In this document: positions 53,025 through 64,000 of the stretch, in pieces
How positions within the stretch are numbered: the stretch's first letter is position 1
Layout of the letters: every line of letters begins with the position of its first letter
NCBI GenBank assembly: GCA_963693365.1
Contig: CAVNZM010000003.1
Span: forward strand, 8,680,001 to 8,744,000
Reading direction: 5' to 3'
Origin: Amoebidium appalachense
Lineage: Eukaryota > Ichthyosporea
DNA length: 64,000 bases
Translations under genes and position numbers: made by a program
The notes under the pieces: generated by a model
What the model was told of the DNA's origin: nothing
Database searches by the model: none
The model's input: the letters and a program-made list of their open reading frames with translations, nothing else

Positions 53025-53366
53025 GGTGTGTTTGTGTGCACGCGCATGTGTGTGAATGACGAGTAAGGCAACGAAGGCAAAGGTGAGCCGAATGGTCCCC
53101 GCCCTCCCCCTCCCCAACCTTATCCTCCCGCTCCCTCCCCTCTCCCCTTCTTTTTATATCCGTGTGGGTCATCTTCTTTTCATGTCTGAGTACAACAGGT
53201 GTGTGGGTTCACCTAGTCTGTGCATATAGTCCCGTATAATGTGTGCAAGTTTTGGAAGACCAAAACTCGTTGGTGGTGGTGGTGATGGAGGGGAGGGGAG
53301 GGGGGAGCCCCCTTCCCAAAAAACCTGCGAGCAAACAAACAACCAAAAAACTTTGAAACAAACAAA

Positions 53367-53406
<40 letters not shown>

Positions 53407-54113
53407 ACACACAAAAACACAAACAAAGATTACACCCAGACACCTACCGAAACAAAATCCACATAGCTCCCCCCCCCCCCCCCCCCCCCCCTACTCATCT
53501 GCCCCCACAGAACACCCCCACGTACCCTCTGAATACTTGGGCTGCTTTTTCTCCTGTGCCATTTTCAGCATTGAGGCACTGCTGTCTGAAATTGTGACGT
53601 GTGTGGCCTTGGCTGTGTAGTAGCTGTTGTTTCGCCCCGTGCCTGTTTGAGTTCTTAAATTTAGACTGTTATACTTTATCATTTGTTCAAGATGATATTG
53701 ATTATGTCTGAATATATCATCATCTGCTAAAGATGATATGGATACAGGTCTGGTTATGGCGGGAGAAAGAGTGTGTGAGAGGGAGAGGAGTGCAAAAGGA
53801 TGTTGGTGGTGCATTTCAAAGAGAGTAGGAAGTGCAAGGATAGGTCGACATCCGGGAAGGAAGGTTGGGGGGGCGGCGGCGAGGGGGGGGGGGGGGGGGG
53901 GGGGGGGACAGGGGGAGGGGGGGGGGGGGGGGGTTTGGAAGGACGGAGGGGTTTTTTTTTTTTTTTTTTTTGGGAGGAGAGGGGGGGGGGGGGGGGGGGG
54001 GAGGGGGGGGGGTAGGATCGATAAATGAAAGATAAAGTGAGCAGCCTTTGACCCCTGTGTCTATATGACATTTGCTGAACGCATGACATGCACTTTCACC
54101 TTGACCAACCACT

Positions 54114-54144
<31 letters not shown>

Positions 54145-55616
54145 TGCCTGCGGCACACCGATCCTTTCTCTTGTACAAAACAAAAATATATCATACAGGC
54201 AGGTAAGGAGATGAGAACCATATTATCAGATTTCAACCACATATCCGAAATATTCCCATGTCGGATGCACCAAGAACTATTGCAAAAATCCTGGAATATC
54301 TGGAAATTTCAACACACCCCACCCTCACCAGCTGACACCTCCAACACCTTCAATCCACAGCTACCTTGAATCTTGTTATAATTAATGCATGAAAACTATC
54401 ACCAACATCCTAGAATATATCCAGAAATTTCAGTATATCCCACTCACCAGCAGACACTTCCAGCACCTTCCCCTCAGCCATCTTGCATACTCTCCTCCTT
54501 AGCAACGGCAAACCCATCAGAAATTCATCAACTTTAATAGTTTTGTCGTATGTAGGTGCATTTCGTTGCCACACGTCCGCCCCTTCACCCACTTGTTTCT
54601 GTTTGCGAAACTGCTCGAGTTCTAACTCTTCTTCCGTTTTCTGGAGATGATAGACCAAAATCAGAAAGCATACAAAAACATAACAATCATGCATGTCACA
54701 CACAGAGGGTTGTTTTCACAGACAGATTCATATGTCCCCCCTCCCCCCCCCCCCCAACACACACACACACACACATACACCACCACCACCACCCAAAAAA
54801 CAAAGAAAGAAAGGAGAACATTTAGTGCGCCTTCCTAGCAAAACAAGGAAATAAACGACTCTACCCCAGGTGTGCCAAAGCCAAATATATTAACTATGAT
54901 ACCCCCCATTTCCCCTCTTTTTTTCGAATCATCCGGTTTTTCAATAGAGACAAACGGACATGGAGGACCGCGAGAAGTAAAAGCACGCTCCGGAAGGAGA
55001 AAGGGGAAAATGGCGTGGGTGGCTTGTGTGGTTGTCTTGCATGCCCGGGCTAAAACGTGAAGGAGGGAGGGTGGAGAAGAGCGCAAGAGGGGGGGACGAG
55101 GGGGGAGGGAGGAATGAGGGTAGGGAGGATGGGAGAGAGGGAGGGAGGGAACGGACCGGGAGAAAGAGAGGAGGGTGGGTAGGTGGGTGGGGTAACCGGG
55201 GGAGTGGGGGAGGGGGCATGACGGGAGGGAGGGTAGGAACGAGGGAGGAAGGGAGGGCGGAGAGAGCGAGAGTGCGGAGGAAGGGAGGGAGGGGCATGGA
55301 CAAGGGAGGGAGGGGAGGGGGGGGGGGGGAGAGAGAGGGGGGGGGGGGCGCGGGGAGATAGAGAGAGAGAGAGGGAGGGGGGAAAGGGAGGGAGGGAGGG
55401 AGGGAGGGAGGGAGGGAGTGAAGAAGGGAAGGAGGGAGGGAGGGAGTGAGGGAAGGGAGGGAGGGAGGGAGGGAGGGAGGGGGGAGGGGCGGGAGGGAAG
55501 GAGGGAGGGGGGGGGGAGGAAGTGGGGACGGAGGGAGGGAGGGGGGGGGGGGAGGGAGGGAGGGAGGAAGGGGGAGGGAGGGGGGAGGGAGGGAGGGAGG
55601 GAGGGAGGGGGAGGGG

Positions 55617-55654
<38 letters not shown>

Positions 55655-55684
55655 CGGAGGGAGAGGATGGAGGGAGAAGGGGGG

Positions 55685-55733
<49 letters not shown>

Positions 55734-56055
55734 GAAGAGAAATCAGAGAGGGATTCCAGGGTAAGAAGGGGGTGGGGGGGTAGGAGGTGGGGAAGGGAAA
55801 GGGGAAGGGGGAAGCAAGGCTGTGTGAGAATGTGAAAACGAGGAACATGAAGAAGTCAAAGAAACATGAGTGAGAATGATGCCATGAGCAGTGTACAGCT
55901 CTTTTGCCTGAGCAAGGTGAGTGGGTCGAGAGGGGGTACGTGGGGGTTGGGTAGGGACATACCGGCCTTGAGCCAAAGTATTTATAGGCCAACCCCGCTG
56001 TGCCGGCATACAACAGCACACCCCCAAGAGCCAACTGCCCCTTTGAAACGCCCAT
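51337..56055 (-). CDS. OMS1-like SAM-dependent methyltransferase, six exons
   Basis: Minus-strand exons 56055-55963, 54640-54448, 53642-53526, 52967-52834, 52245-52148 and 51472-51337 (TGA) join in phase with GT-AG introns and give 256 residues. Residues about 7-27 are a single hydrophobic anchor (LALGGVLLYAGTAGLAY). Class I methyltransferase motif I is VLEVSAGTGRN (90-100). Motifs further on are NSFDTVVDTFGLCS (150-163), LKEMTRVCKPEGRILLLEHG (post I) and a C-terminal GCWWNRPI, then TTYLIVGRP. The FDTVVDTFGLC, LLLEHG and CWWNRPI blocks are typical of the fungal/protist OMS1 family, whose yeast member is anchored in the mitochondrial inner membrane. The acceptor of exon 4 is formed by the end of a (CA)n run. 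It diverges from DDX6 and converges on the BTB-BACK gene. Confidence 0.9.
52021..52105. repeat. CG/TG alternating tract in the last OMS1-like intron
   Basis: Runs of CGCGCGCG, TGTGTGTG and ACGCGCGCG, a second Z-DNA-prone stretch, in the intron before the last exon. Confidence 0.85.
55070..55740. repeat. GGGA-rich purine tract in the first OMS1-like intron
   Basis: More than 600 bases of almost pure purine on the plus strand: GGGA/GGGAGGGA repeats, a (GA)n at about 55620-55648 and a poly-G at about 55688-55732. In transcript sense it is a long pyrimidine tract. Confidence 0.9.
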
Positions 56056-57422
56056 GGCTGACTATAATTCTGAAAGTGTACCGGTGGTAAGGATGGATAC
56101 CACCTGTTAAGATTTTGCTAAGGCGAAGAATTTACAGAAAATTGGACAAAAGAAGCAAGAATTGAATCACTTGAAAGGTTGAATTACTTGAAAGGGCCCT
56201 CAGATGTGCACTTGGGTCAGGTGTTGCATCTGTGAGCTTCAGCACAGGACAGACGGGGTGTTGCAATAAGTGTTGGTACACACTTCGGAGGGAGAAACAA
56301 AGAAGAAAAATGCGACTGCAGTTATGCTTTCTTTCGAGAATATGTAAACACCAAGGCCTCCTAGATACAACAGGCCTTGGTAAACACACACTTGCAAGAA
56401 TAAAAAAAGCGGTTGCACACACTGACATAAACACGTGGCAAATGCAAACACCAAGGCCTCCTAGATACAACAGGCCTTGGTAAACACACACTTGCAAGAA
56501 TAAAAAAAGCGGTTGCACATACTGACATAAACACGTGGCAAATGCAGATGGTGGTCGGTGGTGGTGGTTCAGTGTGGCGGTGGTGGTGGCTCACAACTCC
56601 TTTTAGGTTCATTTATGAGTTCAGCGATTGGTTTACGAAAAGTTGTTTCGTCTTTCTTCCGGCATAAACAAACAATGATGTCGACACCAGCAACACCGTG
56701 CAAGGGTGCCAGGTGTAGGCTGTGCAGCAAGTAATAATGATGTAACAAGTTGCCAGGTTGAAAGGGACCGGGCATCAAGTAAGAAATAAATCCCTATACA
56801 CGCAAGGCAAGATTTGTTAGCCCACAATTGGGTGTTCCATTACTCAAAATCTCTAAAACTAGCCTTGACATATGCAATAAAAGCACAGTAATGTGCACGT
56901 AAAACTGGCTTTCTTATTTGTGTCTTCATGGCACCCCAAGACCATTCACCAATCAACAGAGGGTTGCTTTTTTCAGATCTTGCCGTTTTGTGACCGTTAA
57001 ATTCATGAGAGCCGCATCTGATAGGTTGCTGCGATTTCAGCGAATCGCGTGAGCCTGCTTTCGCGACACACAGAAACCGAAACAAGGAACGAAAAAAAAA
57101 TAACGAGATTTTTCGCTTTGAAGAGAGAAAGATAGAGGGAAGGAATCCTGCCCCATCCACACGAAGAGAAAGGCATCGAGTAATAATCCGCTTAGTAGTA
57201 TATGAACGAAGTACACAGGAACCGTTTGAGGTGCAATATTTGCAGAGAATTTTGGGGGAATTCGAAGAGCAAGCGAGAACAAACATCACCTTTCATGAAA
57301 TATTGAGCGATTGGATTTGAGTCGCTGTCAATTTAGGTCGTCGAGGGTACCGAAAGTTTTATTCTAACGCTAGCGACTAGCCTTTGTATTCATTCTTACT
57401 GAAACCCAGTTTAAGGGGAAAA
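56056..57422. promoter_or_regulatory. Shared upstream region of the divergent OMS1-like and DDX6 genes
   Basis: A 1.37-kb spacer between two ATGs facing away from each other, presumably holding both promoters. It contains the 100-bp hairpin duplication (56346-56545), GGT/GGC triplets (about 56548-56590), and unique sequence with no supported gene. Confidence 0.5.
56346..56545. repeat. 100-bp tandem duplication, each copy with a 9-bp hairpin
   Basis: Two 100-base units (56346-56445 and 56446-56545) differing at about one base. Each holds a perfect inverted repeat CCAAGGCCT / AGGCCTTGG with a 12-base loop (56351-56380 and 56451-56480), followed by GCAAGAATAAAAAAAGCGG. Confidence 0.95.

Positions 57423-64000
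<6,578 letters not shown>

Noticed and set aside
57037-57289. Minus-strand frames of 81-149 codons upstream of DDX6
   Set aside because: Not part of any phase-consistent exon chain and without family resemblance; the region is better read as the DDX6/OMS1-like promoter spacer.

Overview
The window is nuclear DNA from a eukaryote. It has six protein-coding loci that follow eukaryotic gene structure; four of them are split by short to medium GT-AG introns. It also has LINE-type retrotransposons, a MITE-like family, and an extreme load of homopolymeric C/G tracts and (CT)n, (CA)n and (CG)n microsatellites. Gene content (DDX6/Dhh1 helicase, OMS1-like mitochondrial methyltransferase, Pho80/PCL-type cyclin, GH114 glycosidase, BTB-BACK protein) fits a unicellular opisthokont or fungus-like protist. 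That placement is inference from family content only; no rRNA or marker gene is present to test it.

Layout. 1-2.2 kb: pyrimidine simple repeats and a 240-bp MITE-like element. 2.26-6.87 kb: LINE-1, whose ORF2 has one frameshift. 6.9-9.6 kb: no recognisable gene. 9.63-10.39 kb: single-exon PCL-type cyclin. 10.4-13.7 kb: simple repeats. 13.7-14.0 kb: second MITE copy. 14.44-15.21 kb (-): secreted GH114 enzyme with a TATA box. 16.66-17.04 kb: third MITE copy. 17.9-18.13 kb: 18-bp-periodic array of CArG boxes. 18.7-35.3 kb: head-to-tail array of diverged 0.85-1.8 kb units. This array is interrupted by LINE-2 (27,854-32,832, minus strand), which is full length and flanked by an 11-bp target-site duplication. 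35.6-40.5 kb (-): six phase-consistent exons of a TPR-like protein. 42.76-47.34 kb: LINE-3, a nearly identical, 5'-truncated sister of LINE-2 with its own 9-bp target-site duplication. 47.8-50.6 kb (+): three-exon BTB-BACK gene. 51.3-56.1 kb (-): six-exon OMS1-like methyltransferase. 57.4 kb to the end (+): DDX6/Dhh1 helicase with nine visible exons, running off the window.

The genes do not form a pathway. BTB-BACK and OMS1-like are convergent. OMS1-like and DDX6 are divergent across a 1.37-kb spacer holding a duplicated 100-bp hairpin unit. The most unusual content is in the repeats. LINE-2 begins with seven 18-bp monomers, and LINE-1 has four ~18-bp repeats in the same place. The LINE-2/3 3' UTR is complementary to the start of its own ORF2. 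A MITE family is filled with GCAGAATNATTCTGC palindromes. Several 3' splice sites abut poly-C, (CA)n or (CG)n tracts. I reconstructed exons by eye from reading frame, splice consensus and phase; transcripts would be needed to confirm them.
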